Shown here: positions 34,031 through 45,807 of the stretch, in pieces
Layout: every line of letters begins with the position of its first letter
How positions within the stretch are numbered: the stretch's first letter is position 1
Source of the DNA: Emydura subglobosa
Lineage: Eukaryota; Chordata; Testudines; Chelidae
NCBI GenBank assembly: GCA_007922225.1
Contig: ML680098.1
Span: forward strand, 1,922,001 to 1,986,000
Reading direction: 5' to 3'
DNA: 64,000 bases
The notes under the pieces: model-generated
The model's input: the letters and a program-made list of their open reading frames with translations, nothing else
The model's database searches: none
Told to the model about the DNA's origin: nothing
Made by a program: the position numbers and the translations under genes

Positions 34031-36237
34031 AACAGACTTTAGAAAATAACACTGTAGTTGTCAAAGTGATTGTTCATATAGTGAAACAATGTCTGGTGTT
34101 AAGGGAGCTTCTAAAATCTAAGTATGTATAGGAGAGTTTTGCAAAGGATAAAGCCAAAATTTTCCAAAATAGGAACCTAACATCAGATTCCTGAGTCCAT
34201 ATTTAACTTTTGACTCCTATTCATAAAGTCTTGCCTAACTGTTGTGATTTTCACTGATTTTTATTATTTTATTTGACCCTCATCTTGAATACCACAATAG
34301 TATTAGGTTCCTTAAACTATAGTGTTGGAAAAATTAAGTGTATAGTGCTGACATTCTTAATGGCTAACTGTAGGGAAATATGAACAAATATGTTTAATGC
34401 AGGTGATTTGTTATGAAGTATCACTATCCCATCCTTTAAATATTAGCAAGACATTGCGTCAGTCTATGTTTTAGAATAAGAGATTATTTGATGTTTAGTT
34501 CATTAATTGTATTTTGAAAAATATCTAATACAAGTAACTTGTTTTAATGGAAATGTGTTGATTTGTATGGTTTTTTAAATGTCTCATGTGGTGAGCTTGC
34601 CTTGTTTTCCCCTTGGTACTTCAGAAGGATGCCTAATATTCTGGGATTGTTTCTGACTCTTCCTACGCTGGTGTAAGTCAGGAGTAACTGTATTCAAACT
34701 CAACAAGTGACACTGGTGAAAGTCAGATCAAAATTAGGCCCTCTTCCCAAAACTCAAGCCAAACTGACACATTTAACATTCGAAAAAGTTTGGTTAACTT
34801 TTACCTCAGTGTTCGTGGTAGTATGTTTCTCATTTCTAGATTCTGTCCAGCAACAGAAGCTCCAAATTGCCAATAGAAAGGCTACTCTTGTAGTGTTTCT
34901 GTTACAGTTATAATCCAATTTCTGGTGCTTTCTAGTACAAGCCTGTTCTGTTGATACATCCTTCCCAAATTTCAAAATCCACAAAGCTGATATAGCTGTA
35001 ATAAGCAGCCCAGCCTTTGAGTGCTTATCAAAACCAAATTGAATTAGGCACTTGAACTAGAGCCAGCCCCCTTATGTTCTACTACAGAGAGAGTAATACA
35101 TTCAACTTCGTTGGCCTTTATTTTGGTTTATTTGGGGGGAAAAATACAGGAGGAACAAATGTAAGCTGTCCATGGGAGAGAGGCCACAGTGACTCATGAA
35201 TCTGAATGACAAAATGGTGGCAGCCTCCCAGATGCCTTTGTATCAGGCAGGGAGATTTAGAATTAAAGAAAACAGATTACATCTTTTGTCAGTGACATAT
35301 CCCCTGCTGGCTACCTAAACCACAGCTGAACTTTGGATCTGAACTTGGATGCTGACTCCTATTTCTATAACCACCCAAGCGAAAACCTCCAATCCAAACA
35401 ACCCCAAAAGCGGAAAAAGTTTGGATCCAACTTGGGCCCATCTCTGCTTTAAGCCTTTCAGTGTTCACTTTCACTTTGTTCACTAGTCTCACTACAGCGA
35501 GGTAGTAAGAGTTTTAGTCATCTCAAATTTTGTAAGAGTCCTCTCTCCCCCTTTCCAGTTTGTCTTAGTTAATGCATTTTTATCGCAGTGACACTTCTTG
35601 TCCCAGCCCACCATCATGGCCTAACAGAGCTGTCCAGTAGCTTTGAAGAGCTATTATCTGATGTCTGAATAGTTTGATGCATTTAAAAGGCTTTTCTATC
35701 AACATACAATTTAAAATTTTAAGGGAAGTTTATTTAAAAAAAAATCCAGCCTAGAACCTATGGAAATGCATTCATATGATGGTATCAATGTTCTGTCTAT
35801 CCCCTGTATTATCCCCTGTATTACCTGTCACTGTCCCCTACAGGACAGTGCACTGCTTCACCATTATGGTTGTTCTGCTGCCTTTTCCTCTGACAAACGC
35901 TGAAGAGATCAAGCCAAAGATATTGTAGAGATAAACTCAGAAATGTGCACTATATGGTAATGAATGATGCCATGAGAGTACAGTAGTTTGCACTACATCG
36001 GTGAGATTTTCCTTCCCCACAACATTGTCAGTGCACAGGAAGAATTTCCCTAATACAGGCACTGTGTCACCACAGGTGACCCTCCTTGCCAGCTCCAGCA
36101 GAGGGGGCATGCCAGGGAATGGAGGGGCGAGGCTATAACAAACATCACTCTCCGGCCATTCTGCCTTGTGCCAATGGTAGTTTTGAGGGAGACGCCGTAA
36201 TTTAGAGCTGCCCTGGCAAAACTGCCTGCTTTATACC
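34031..36237. other. Mostly anonymous; reversed old repeat at 35300-35460
   Basis: At 35300-35460 the words CTGAACTTTGGATCTGAACT, CCTCCAATCCAAACAACC and GGGCCCATCTCTGC form the reverse of the family at 20065-20250. At 35798-35823 is a tandem pair of ATCCCCTGTATT. No gene is seen. Confidence 0.45.
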
Positions 36238-36514
36238 AGGGCTTGGTTTACACTACCAACTTATGTCCGTTTAATAGCGTTGCTCAGGGATGTGGAAAAT
36301 CCATACCCCTGAGTGACCTAGTTATATTGACCTAACCTCCGGTGTAGACAGTGCAGTGTTGATGGGAGGGCTCCTCTCATCGTCATAGCTACCACCTCTC
36401 AGGGAGGTAGAGTCCCTATGGTGATGGGAGAAGCTCTCCCGTTGGCAGAGGTAGGGTCTTCACCAAGCACTGCACCACTCTAAGTGCAGCACTCTAAGTG
36501 TAGGCAAGCCTCAG
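36238..36514 (-). mobile_element. MITE, reversed copy of the family at 4348-4592
   Basis: It contains GTTGCTCAGGGATGTGGAAA, CATACCCCTGAGTGACCTAG and TTATATTGACCTAACCTCC, the reverse complement of the core of the 4348-4592 element. The ends are AGGGCTTGGTTTACACTACC and AGTGTAGGCAAGCC. A small internal duplication, ACTCTAAGTGCAGC / ACTCTAAGTG, occurs near the right end. Confidence 0.75.
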
Positions 36515-38324
36515 AGCTGTTTCAGCACTTGGAGGACTCCAAATCAGGCAAGAGCAAAGGTGGCACAAAGCCATCTTTTCCTTCTCCATCTTGCGGCTGG
36601 GCTGGGTCTCCTGTACAGGTCTTAGGCTTCAGCCTATGGCTATAACTTTCCATAGGATGCTAAGGGACACAGAATCCATCTGGTAGCAGTTTGATGTGAA
36701 GTGATAGTGTCGTCTTGGCTTCAGGCTGGAGAGAGAGAGATTTTTAAAGATTTTTATAAGCTGGGTGAAACCTTATTATGGGATGAGTTAAAAACCTCTT
36801 TAAACTGATTGGTCAAAGAGTCTCCCACTTAAGTCAGTTGTAAGAAGCTACACATAAAACACAACCTAATAGCATTTGCCCAGAAACTAGCACCACGTGA
36901 CAGAGGATTTGATTGGGTATTGTGACTGGGGGTGTGTGCGTAGGTGAGAGATTCAGAACACATGAAAACTGAGGAGAGAGAGAGAGAGAGAGACTGAAAA
37001 AGCAGCTGAAAGCATATGGCTGACCCTGGAAGAAATCTGGGAAGATTTTTATTTTTGGGTGGGGTCAGAGATACAGGCTGAGAAGAGCACTCCTGTTGCT
37101 GGGTGAGCAAAAGAAGCTGTTTCCTCCTATTTGATTCCCTCTGTGGTCAGAGACACAGGACTTTGTACGTATTTTGAAAATGAACAAAACTGCAACAGTG
37201 ACATACCTGACTATCACCAATTTCTGCTCCGACCTGGAAGAGCCACAGGGCCTCAAGACTTTCACCAGCTGATTGAGTTTTAAAAGGGGCGACGGTATAT
37301 AGGCACCTAAATATGCAGATAGGCACCGTGGGGGATTTTTAAGGAGTTAATATTTTAAAGAGCGCCTTGCTAAACTAAGAGTTCTATCTGGATCTTTAGG
37401 CACCTAAATACCTTTCAAAATCTGAACCTGAGCATCTTTTACAACAGACTTAAAACCAACATTGTTAAAATCCCTAGACCTGTGTACATGCAGCGTCTAT
37501 GAGGAAGCCACCTAAAAATCATCTAGTAAGCAAAGGGCAAATCTGACTGTAGGAAGTAATTCATGACCTCTTTTTGACCCTGTAAGACAACAGTGGCAGT
37601 GGAATTACTCCCTGATTACAGACTGGGCTTCCTGCTGCAGAATGGAGCTGTTTTCTTAGAGCTAAACATTTTCTACGTTTAACTATAAATAAAACAGATT
37701 AACTCACCTCTGTCCAATTCAAAATGGACACCACATACTGTCTGACTCCTCAGGTCACTTCATAGCACAGGATGAATCGAGGAGAGTTTCCATCATAATA
37801 TTGACATACAAGGATTGCTAATTGCTTTCTTTTACTGGGTGTGTGTGTGTGTGGAGCAGCCATTTTTAATTGGTTCCTTATTGACAAAGAGACACATGAA
37901 GGCCTACCATTAGATTAACAATTTGCATGTATCAACTTCGAGCTTCGATTCCAAGGACCCCCAGTATAAAAATAAGAGATTTTTGTTTTTATACTACACA
38001 CTTTACACTGCATCAATTTGCTTTTATTAATCTTTAATAAAGAGAGTATAAAGTGTTTTCCAAATGGCGCCAATTCATTGTTGACACCCCAGACAACAAG
38101 AGACTGGTCTCCAATAATTAACATTTCCTGGCAGAGAGCTTGCTGCAGAAGTAGGGCTTAGAGTGCATTCTGACAGCAGTGCCAGCACTAGCATGTGACT
38201 GTCTGCCATGGCCATCCTTCTCCAGTGCATGGCATATGCACGGCGACCACTCCCTGTTCCTCTGACCAGTGTTGTCTCATGGTTTCCTTGCACTCCCCCG
38301 CCTCTCTCCCTGTTATTTGTTGTC
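36515..38324. other. Anonymous sequence with simple repeats
   Basis: It holds a (GA)n tract at about 36974-36993, a (GT)n tract at about 37840-37855, and at 37295-37435 a repeat word set with TAGGCACCTAAATATGCAGA and TAGGCACCTAAATACCTTTC. No gene is supported. Confidence 0.45.
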
Positions 38325-38450
38325 CTGTACTTACACCAGAAGCTCTTTGGGGCAGGGACCAACTGTTTATTCTGTGTTTGTGCAGCATCTGGCACAATGG
38401 CGACCTGGTCCACAACTGGGTTACTTAGGCACTACGGTGGTTATTATAAC
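38325..38450 (+). mobile_element. SINE tail fragment
   Basis: GAAGCTCTTTGGGGCAGGGA, TATTCTGTGTTTGTGCAGCA and TCTGGCACAATGG are the LINE-derived tail of the sauropsid SINE. The MIR-like body before it is not evident. Confidence 0.7.
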
Positions 38451-38609
38451 AGCTGAGGCTGGGGTCTTTGAAACAGAGAGAGGGAGAGACAAAAATCATG
38501 GCACACGGCTGCAATTTTTATCTAAGTCTAGAAACTGAAGAGGGTCACTATTTCTTATTTATGCTACCAGGAGTGTCTAGGGGCCCTCACCAACATTGAT
38601 GTACATACA

Positions 38610-38805
38610 CATGGTAAACCTCCAAAAGCTTACAGGTGAAATAGAAAGACACAGAGGGGAAGCACTCTCCCTATTTTATAGAGAGAGGATTAAGGCTGAG
38701 ATAGTTGAAGCGATTTGCCAAAGGGGACACAGACAATCTGTGGCAAGGTGGGAATTAAACCCAAAGATCACCAGTCCCACAAAACCATCTCTCCCTTTAA
38801 GGAAA
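38610..38805 (-). mobile_element. SINE (MIR-like) fragment, reversed
   Basis: CCTATTTTATAGAGAGAGGA, GATTTGCCAAAGGGGACACA, TGGCAAGGTGGGAATTAAAC and CCCAAAGATCACCAG follow the reversed MIR order (AAAATGGGGA / TTGCCCAAGGTCAC / ATTTGAACCCAGGTC as generally known). Confidence 0.6.
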
Positions 38806-38942
38806 TCCTCTAAGTGGAACCTACATATTTAGGTTTTTTTAACATATTCATCAGTATTTTAAGTTTTAGGATGTCACAATTACACCTGGCGATCAACTCA
38901 TTTTTAAGGGGAGATTTAAAAAAGTGGTTCCGAATAGAATTG

Positions 38943-38965
38943 CTGATTTATTTATTTATTTATTT
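38943..38965. repeat. (ATTT)n microsatellite
   Basis: Five units of TTTA/ATTT in a row. Confidence 0.9.
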
Positions 38966-39609
38966 TGGAACATGACTGAGTTTTCTTCCTTCATGCCATA
39001 TTCAGGAAGTCAAAACAAAAACCACCCCCACCATTTTATCAGCCAGAGTGGGGTTAGGATAGCATGCACCCTAAAAATGGATGATTATGCTATAAACAGA
39101 CTAAACTGTCTTATCCATGGCCTTTTGTATGCAAACTGGAACCCTGAATGCGGAGAGAACACAGCCTAATTCAATCCAAAGCAAACTTTAGAAGGATGGA
39201 ATGACTCTGGAGAAGGGAGGAAATCCCCCAACACAGCTATACCCAGCAAAATCTTTTTTCTAGGGATAATGGCCAAGCAAGAATGCAGAACAAGTTACCA
39301 TAAACAGAATAAAAGCCCCCCACCTTGAAACTGAACCTCGCCTGGCAATTGCAGACAAACAGACAACTTTGGGGCACTCAACTCCATTGCCTTTCAAGCA
39401 ACTAATTTGCAGTTCTTGTCCTAAGCACCTGGGCAGGTAAGAGAGCAGTCAAACTGAGATTAATCCCTTGTTTGTAACCTCTGGGGAATACCCCTGCATC
39501 CTGTTATGCAGACAACATGCATGACATTTTATCATCAGAGCAGCAGGTTGTGTCAGAAATGGGATCCTCTTGCTTTTCACTGCAACTGATAAAAGGAGAG
39601 CAAGACTAT

Positions 39610-40125
39610 ATTTGTTCATGTTTTGTGCAGAGCTAGGGGTGTGTTTCCCTAGCTCGTCTGCACAGGCACTGGCTGTCATTGAGCTAACATGAGTATAAAT
39701 AGCAGGGTAGCTACGGTAGCCTGAATAGCAGCTGTGAAGGCACAGCATAGTGGTGCCAATTATGGACCCATGGGGTTCGGGCCCGTTTGTACTCGTCATG
39801 GCTAAGCTACCATTACCCATGCTACTACAGGAAGACTACGCAAACTAGGCTATACCCACACTATGGGCTGGGGTGAGATTCCCCTGCTTGTGCACACATA
39901 CTTGTGCTAACCTGATGAGCGCTATCACAAGTATAAATAGTAGTCTTCCTGCAGTAGCATGAGAAATGGTAGCTTAGCCATGCCAGCTACAAACATGCCT
40001 GAACCCCGTGCATTCATAATTGGCACCGCTGTGCCTCTATGGCTGCTATCCAGACTACCATGGCTACCTTGCTATTTATACTCATGCTAGATTGATGACA
40101 GCTAGTGTAGATGTAGCCACAGAAC
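39610..40125. mobile_element. Two MITE copies in inverted orientation, forming a long inverted repeat
   Basis: Arms 39673-39839 and 39940-40101 are reverse complements at about 80-85 percent over roughly 165 bp, separated by 100 bases. Landmarks of the left arm are CATGAGTATAAATAGCAGGG, GGTGCCAATTATGGACCCAT, GGCTAAGCTACCATTACCCA and GAAGACTAC; each recurs reversed in the right arm. Outer words (GCACTGGCTGTCATTGAG; GACAGCTAGTGTAGATGTAG) match the ends of the element at 56300-56595. It is non-coding. Confidence 0.85.
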
Positions 40126-41104
40126 TGTCCCAGTCCTGATTTCTCTCTCTAGCCCCCATTATCTTTCATTCCTGTGCAGTTCTTGACTTGCAGGATCTGG
40201 CAGTGGACATGCCAAAACAAAGTGAAAAAAGCTGATCTTCCTGTTACTTATGGGTTGATTGCATTCATGAAGTACTGGGAATCTGGCTAGAGCTCCTGTA
40301 AGCTTGAGATTTCTGGGTCAATTCTGGAGAGCCAAATTCAGCCCTGGTGTACGCCAGTTATTTCATTGGAGTTGTGATAGAATAGGATTCAAAATTTTGC
40401 ATAGTTCATATAACCAGCCCAGCTGGTTTGCTGGAGGCAAAATCAAATTCTAAACCTTCTGGGATTTACAGTATTTTTCCTTTGCCCTATAGCTAAAGTG
40501 CTAATTCCCATGTGAATTCCAACTACTGGTCTAACTCAGGACAACTATAATTTCACAACTAGTTCAGATATTCTTCGGATTTATTTAGAGACAATCCCAA
40601 ACTGAATTACTAGGTTCAAAAGCCCTTGAACTTCGGGGCAAGGTCCGAGACAGATATGGAGCTGAATTGTGTGTCTCACATCCATCTTTAGATTCACAAG
40701 ATGAGTTAAAATCAAAATATTAGTTCAATGCTTGAAGCCCAACCCCGCCTTTAAAAATGTCCTGCTAGTAGGCTAACGAGATCTAGATTTCAGAAGCATG
40801 GGGCAGATCCTCCACTGGTGTAAATCAAAGGGGCTGTGCCACTTTACAGCAGCTGAGAAGCTGGCTCTCTGAGCATAAATTAATTTACACCCCTGACCTA
40901 AGGGGTGTAAATATATTTGCATCTATGTTTATATATTTATATCAGGATTAAAGGTCTGAGTCCAAGAAGTTCTGAGCAGCTGCAACTCTTATTTGCAGTC
41001 AATGGGAGTGGTGAGTGTTCAGCACAAGTCTGTGGAAGTCACATTTCACAAAATCTGACAAAAAATGTCACCCATTACGCATTTGCTGGATTCCTGGATT
41101 ATGT
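40126..41104. other. Anonymous sequence with old-repeat words
   Basis: At 40795-40915 are GATCCTCCACTGGTGTAAAT and AATTTACACCCCTGACCTAA, a mirrored pair of the dispersed repeat class. No gene is seen. Confidence 0.4.
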
Positions 41105-41131
41105 AATGTGTGTGTGTGTGTGAGAGAGAGA
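41105..41131. repeat. Compound (TG)n(AG)n microsatellite
   Basis: A TG run immediately followed by an AG run. Confidence 0.9.
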
Positions 41132-42817
41132 GGGATGGGAGAGAAAGGAAGAGGGCAGCAGCAGCTTCTAAGTATACCTGACATGCTATTGTGCAATTGC
41201 AATTTGCTTTGAGGTTTAAGGAACCATATCCCAATGGGCCAGTGTTGGATACAGCTGTGTGGTTTGGTAGATTAAGACATGCTGGGTATCAGTCATGCAG
41301 ACAGAGGGTTGTCATCCTGGTGGGGGTCTGGAGAAGGAGGAATGTTCTCCTAGGGAGGAGATAAGAGCAATAAAGCTGTTCTGCTCTTGTTGTTCTGTGA
41401 TTCAGTGGTCAGGAGCTATTTCCACTACTGAAAGGTTCAGGTCAGACAAAAGCCCCTGGCAGTATTAGCCCGTGACTTCATAACAGACTCAGCCAAAGTC
41501 CTTTGCTTCAGATGGGTTTGAATTGAAACAATCTGGCAAAGGAAAAACTTCAAGTCAGAATTCAGTAAAAGTACAAATCTAAAACTCTCCCCCTCCCCGA
41601 CACATTTTAATGACTGCATAGTTATAGGGTGACTAGGCTATCTCACTTCTCTTGTGTCATTAACTGAGAGGAGAGCTAAAGAAGTGTCCCCACAGAAATC
41701 TTATTCATATGTTTTATTATATGCTTTAGCACGGGCACCACTTTAGTTTAATGGTGTGTTGGATGATGGTACAAATTTATAGCCAAAGGTTTACATCACA
41801 GACAGCTGGAATGAATAACAATAAATTAATTTAAAGTGCTACGAAAGTGCTCCCCATAGTATATGGTGCTTATGTGCTCAAGGCTAATAATTTATAAATG
41901 CATGTCTTTTATAATCCTGATCTAAAGTCTTGAACGCAGCTAGTTAAAAAGCAGTCACATGACAAATTATTTTTATTAATATTTGAAATGTATGATTAGG
42001 GTGGGCACCACGGTCATTAGCATGAGATGGCTTTCATTTATGACCCAAGTGCAATGAAGCCAATAACCAAGCACAGAGACACTAGCAACAGCAATGACAG
42101 AACAACCATTATGGAACTGGGGATGTAATATATCTATTTTTCCCCCCATATGCGCTAGATGTTAGCAATTCTCTTGGCTATTACTTCTTATTATTTCCTT
42201 GTCTGATGTTCGGTTTATTTTTGCTGATGTATCATGTTCACCCCATCAAATACTCACATGGCCCAAACAATAAAAATATCTGCTACTTAAGGTAGCCAAA
42301 ACCAGTCACAATCTGCTGTGTAATATTAATTCTGTCAACAAAGGCTGAACATCAGCAGTCTACAAGGGACTTGGGTGATCATTCAGAGGATGCATTAATG
42401 GCAGCTGTGTTAACTTAAACACTGCTCTAAAAGATAACATACATACACAAGGTAAGCAAAGCCTTGCTTGTCTGAGGAAACTTATTTTCAGGTGTTTTGA
42501 TGAGGGGCATCACCATTTCTGGAACAACAACGTCAGATGATCAGTGAAAACTCTTGCCGACAGGCAAACAAATATTTGCCAGAAAAAAATTGTGAGAACG
42601 AAGCCAAAAATTGCACGGGGGGAAAAGGGGAGGCATTGGTGTTTTTCTGAAGTAACCAAATACTAATTGCAGTCTTTCTGTGACTTCTCTAGGGAAAGAG
42701 TACGTTAGCTAATGCTTGCCATTGAAAAGAACAGCTAACTGAGGTCTAGATTCTGCTCACTTTACTGACACTGAATAGCATCTTATTACACAACATATTT
42801 CTCAAGTCAGAGATGAC
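41132..42817. other. Anonymous sequence
   Basis: No recognised gene or element in this AT-rich stretch. Confidence 0.45.
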
Positions 42818-42892
42818 GCGTGCAGGGGGCACATGGGGTCGCGTGCAGGGGGCACATGGGGTCGCGTGCAGGGGGCACATGGGGTCGCGTGC
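42818..42892. repeat. Perfect 23-bp minisatellite, three copies plus a partial fourth
   Basis: The 23-base unit begins GCGTGCAGGGGGCACATGGG and ends GTC. It is repeated without change at 42818-42840, 42841-42863 and 42864-42886, then GCGTGC starts a fourth. Each junction contains TCGCG, so CpGs are preserved in an otherwise CpG-poor region. Identity of all copies points to recent expansion or turnover. The short frames read through it are not a gene. Confidence 0.97.
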
Positions 42893-44341
42893 CCCCCCCA
42901 ATTTGCTGCTTGGCTTGTACTGAAAATGCTCACACGGACAGAGCATGCTCAGTGACATCCGCTGAAGCCACTGCCCTCACTCTGCCCCCACTATCGGTAG
43001 GTACCAGACATCTCTGTCTCACGTGTACCTCACTTTAGGGACGCCGCTCATGTCAATCCCACAGTTTCCTTCATTTCCCACATATTGTCATTCCCTCGCT
43101 CCTCCCGGGGGACATCTGAAAGCTAAGAGTCATGAATCTGAGGTTAGAGACATTGACAGTAAAAGAAGGGATCTGCGTGAATTATTTTTGGGTCCCTCAT
43201 TTTGGGCTTTTGCCACATATTAGGTGACCTACTTGGGCCCCGGCAGGTTGATAGGTACACTCCCAAAAGCAGTCCTCTTCACTGCAGTGCTGCTGCTAGT
43301 GGAGGAAAGTGCTACACATTGTGCACAGGCAGCTATCCTAAGCTACCCCCTCGACTCTCCCTGGGAAGAAAGATAGCTTTCTGCATTCTTCACCAAACGA
43401 TGAACTTTTGAACCTCTATTTATTTATTTCACAAAGCTTTGCAGTATCCTCTTGTCCCTTTCATGAAAGTGACACCTGCTTTCTTTGAAAATATGTTGCA
43501 ACACAAAACATTTCCCCCCCACGCCCCCTTATTTTCACCTTGGTATATTCTGAATTCTTACCTCCCGCAAGTCACTGAAATGCAGAGGACAGTATAAATT
43601 AATCAAAACCATATAATTATCTCCTGACTACTTTAAGAGCATGAATGGTCAGATAAAAAGCATCAGTGTAGAAAAAAAAGGAGAGAGAAATGTATAAAAC
43701 TTTTAAAAGGATATAATTATACTACCTAAAGTGGTTTGACTTTGTAAACTAAAGACTTCTACGTGGAATAAGCAGCTAATGTGTTTAGGTGCAGACTGAA
43801 GTGATAAGAGAGTTCAGAGGCCCATTGTGCTAAACTGACTGTACTGATGGAGCTTCTGTTTCTCTGGGACATATCACTTGTAAGTCACTATTATTTAGAT
43901 GATAAATAAGCCCTTCCGAGGGTGTCTTATTCAGTTAGGAATACCCAGTGATCAGAGCAAACCAAATACAAAATTATGTAGAAAAATGGGACAGTAGCAG
44001 TACCATTTTGAGTTGAGTTTACCTGCATTTCAGTCAATGCTCAATCAGAATTTTGGGTGATCTTCCCTTTATAGTAAGTGACATGTTTGCTCTCCACCAT
44101 TTTTATGTGTGTTGTGGGTGCTCTTGTACCTATGGGCTCGGGAAAAAGATAAAAAAACAAAACAAAACAGAGCACACACAGCTCTGTCATGCATATTTTT
44201 TTTTAAAGCTAGAAAACATTTTCTATACAGAACCACCAGGAAGCATTAGCACATCACCATTAACTACACCATTGGAAGAAAAACTTCTGATAAGCAGATG
44301 TTTTGCAATCAGATCAGCTATGCAATACGAGAGTGAAATTG
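42893..44341. other. Anonymous sequence
   Basis: It starts with a C8 tract next to the minisatellite. No gene or named element is recognised. Confidence 0.4.
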
Positions 44342-44473
44342 ACGTGTGTGTGTCTGTGGAGATAGCCTCTGTATATAGGGAGCATATAGGTAGTGTGTGT
44401 GTGTGTGTATGTGTATAAGAAAGACTCACAAGTGTGACAGCGAAAGTGAGTTATAGGATTTGTGTGTGTGTGT
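44342..44473. repeat. Cluster of three (TG)n tracts
   Basis: TG runs lie at about 44344-44353, 44393-44409 and 44460-44473, separated by unique sequence. The open frames on both strands crossing here are dominated by the repeat. Confidence 0.85.
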
Positions 44474-45389
44474 CTAGGGAAGAGAAGGCAAGAACAGGGG
44501 TGAAAGAGCGAGACAGTGTGAGTGAACAGAGGTAGGAATGACCAACTATTGGAATGACTGGAATGGCAGCAGTGCAACACAAGAAAACTAGACAACAGGG
44601 AAATCAGTTAAAGCTGTATTGATTTGCTTTGGAGGTGAGACAAAGCAGATGCACTCAGCTACCATGGAATGGCTTTTACAGGAGCTACAGCCTCTTGATG
44701 TTTTCTTTTTTTAATGACTTTCATTTCACTGAATGATCACAATGTAAAACCAAACCAGCTCACACCCCTTGCTGTGTCCTTGTCCCCCCTTCCCCCTCCT
44801 CTTTAGTAACGGGAGATGCAATCAAAGCATCCCCAGAAGAAGGAAGTGCATTAAGAAAGCCCTCAGGCAACACAGGAAAGAAAGACAGGTAAAGAGAGCA
44901 AGAGAGGGGAAGAGAAGGTAATCAATGGTTCAAAAGCAGCTCTGTTGATTTCCCTTAGCACTGTTGTCCTAATAAGATGCAGAGCATTCAGCCCTCGATA
45001 CTAGAAAAAGAGGTACACATCCAATCCATATCTTTCACTAAATGATGTCTTTACTCAGGAAGCTTAGTTTCTTTATCAGTGCGTATGACAGGCTATGAAG
45101 GACAGATCAGGTGGGTACTGTTTAATTCTAGCATCCAAAGATGGAAGAAAAAGTAGAGACCCAGGCAAAAAACATTAGTTAGTTGAACACATTGGAGCAA
45201 ATTCTGCTTTCAGCTACACTGAAGACATGCTAGGTTTATGCTGGTGTAGCTGAGTGCCAGATTAGCCCCACTTTGTTTGTATTCAGTATCTATTTTTAAC
45301 AAATATTTATTTTTATGAAGAAAAGTAACATTTCTATACGGGGTGCGTGTGTGAGTGTGAAAACAGATTATTTCTCTACTGTGACAGTT
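44474..45389. other. Anonymous sequence
   Basis: Purine-rich around 44870-44920. At 45185-45260 is an old-repeat word set (GAGCAAATTCTGCTTTCAGC, GCTGGTGTAGCTGAGTGCC). Confidence 0.4.
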
Positions 45390-45495
45390 GGGGCCCAATC
45401 CAGGAAAACACTTAAGCAATCACTTAACTTTAAGCATCTGAGTTATTCCACTCAAGTCACTGAAGCCCTTTAAAAGCTTTGCAGAACTGGACCCT
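45390..45495. repeat. Palindromic interspersed repeat copy
   Basis: GGGGCCCAATCCAGGAAAAC, CACTTAACTTTAAGCATCTG, CACTCAAGTCACTGAAGCCC and GCAGAACTGGACCCTC follow the pattern of 10135-10310, opening and closing with mirrored GGGCCCAATCC / GGACCCTC words. Confidence 0.55.
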
Positions 45496-45529
45496 CAGTA
45501 TCGCTACATTTATGTGTCCCCTTTGTGAG

Positions 45530-45690
45530 GCAGAACTGTGCTGTTACCACCATTTCACAGATAGGGAACTGAGGCACAGAAGAACTAAGTGACTTACCCA
45601 AGATGTGTGTGTGGTTAGAGCAGAGTTGAATCCAGGTCTCCTAACTCTCAGGCTAGTATCCTACCCTTAGCTCATTCTTCCTCATCTTAG
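45530..45690 (-). mobile_element. MIR SINE fragment, reversed
   Basis: CACCATTTCACAGATAGGGA, ACTGAGGCACAGAAGAACTA, AGTGACTTACCCAAGATG, GAATCCAGGTCTCCTAACTC and CTAGTATCCTACCC are the reversed body of MIR in correct order. This is one of the clearest MIR matches here. Confidence 0.88.
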
Positions 45691-45807
45691 GACAGCTGTC
45701 CTTGAATGTAACCTCATGGGACAGGGAACGCATGTGTGAGCTAGGGTTCTCACTAGCTCAGTCATTTCTGAATTTCTGCTTAGCACTGCCCTATTTGTGT
45801 GAATTAC

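Noticed and set aside
42818..43038. Repeat-encoded Gly/His-rich peptide
   Set aside because: The frame is produced by the 23-bp minisatellite; no evidence of a real protein.
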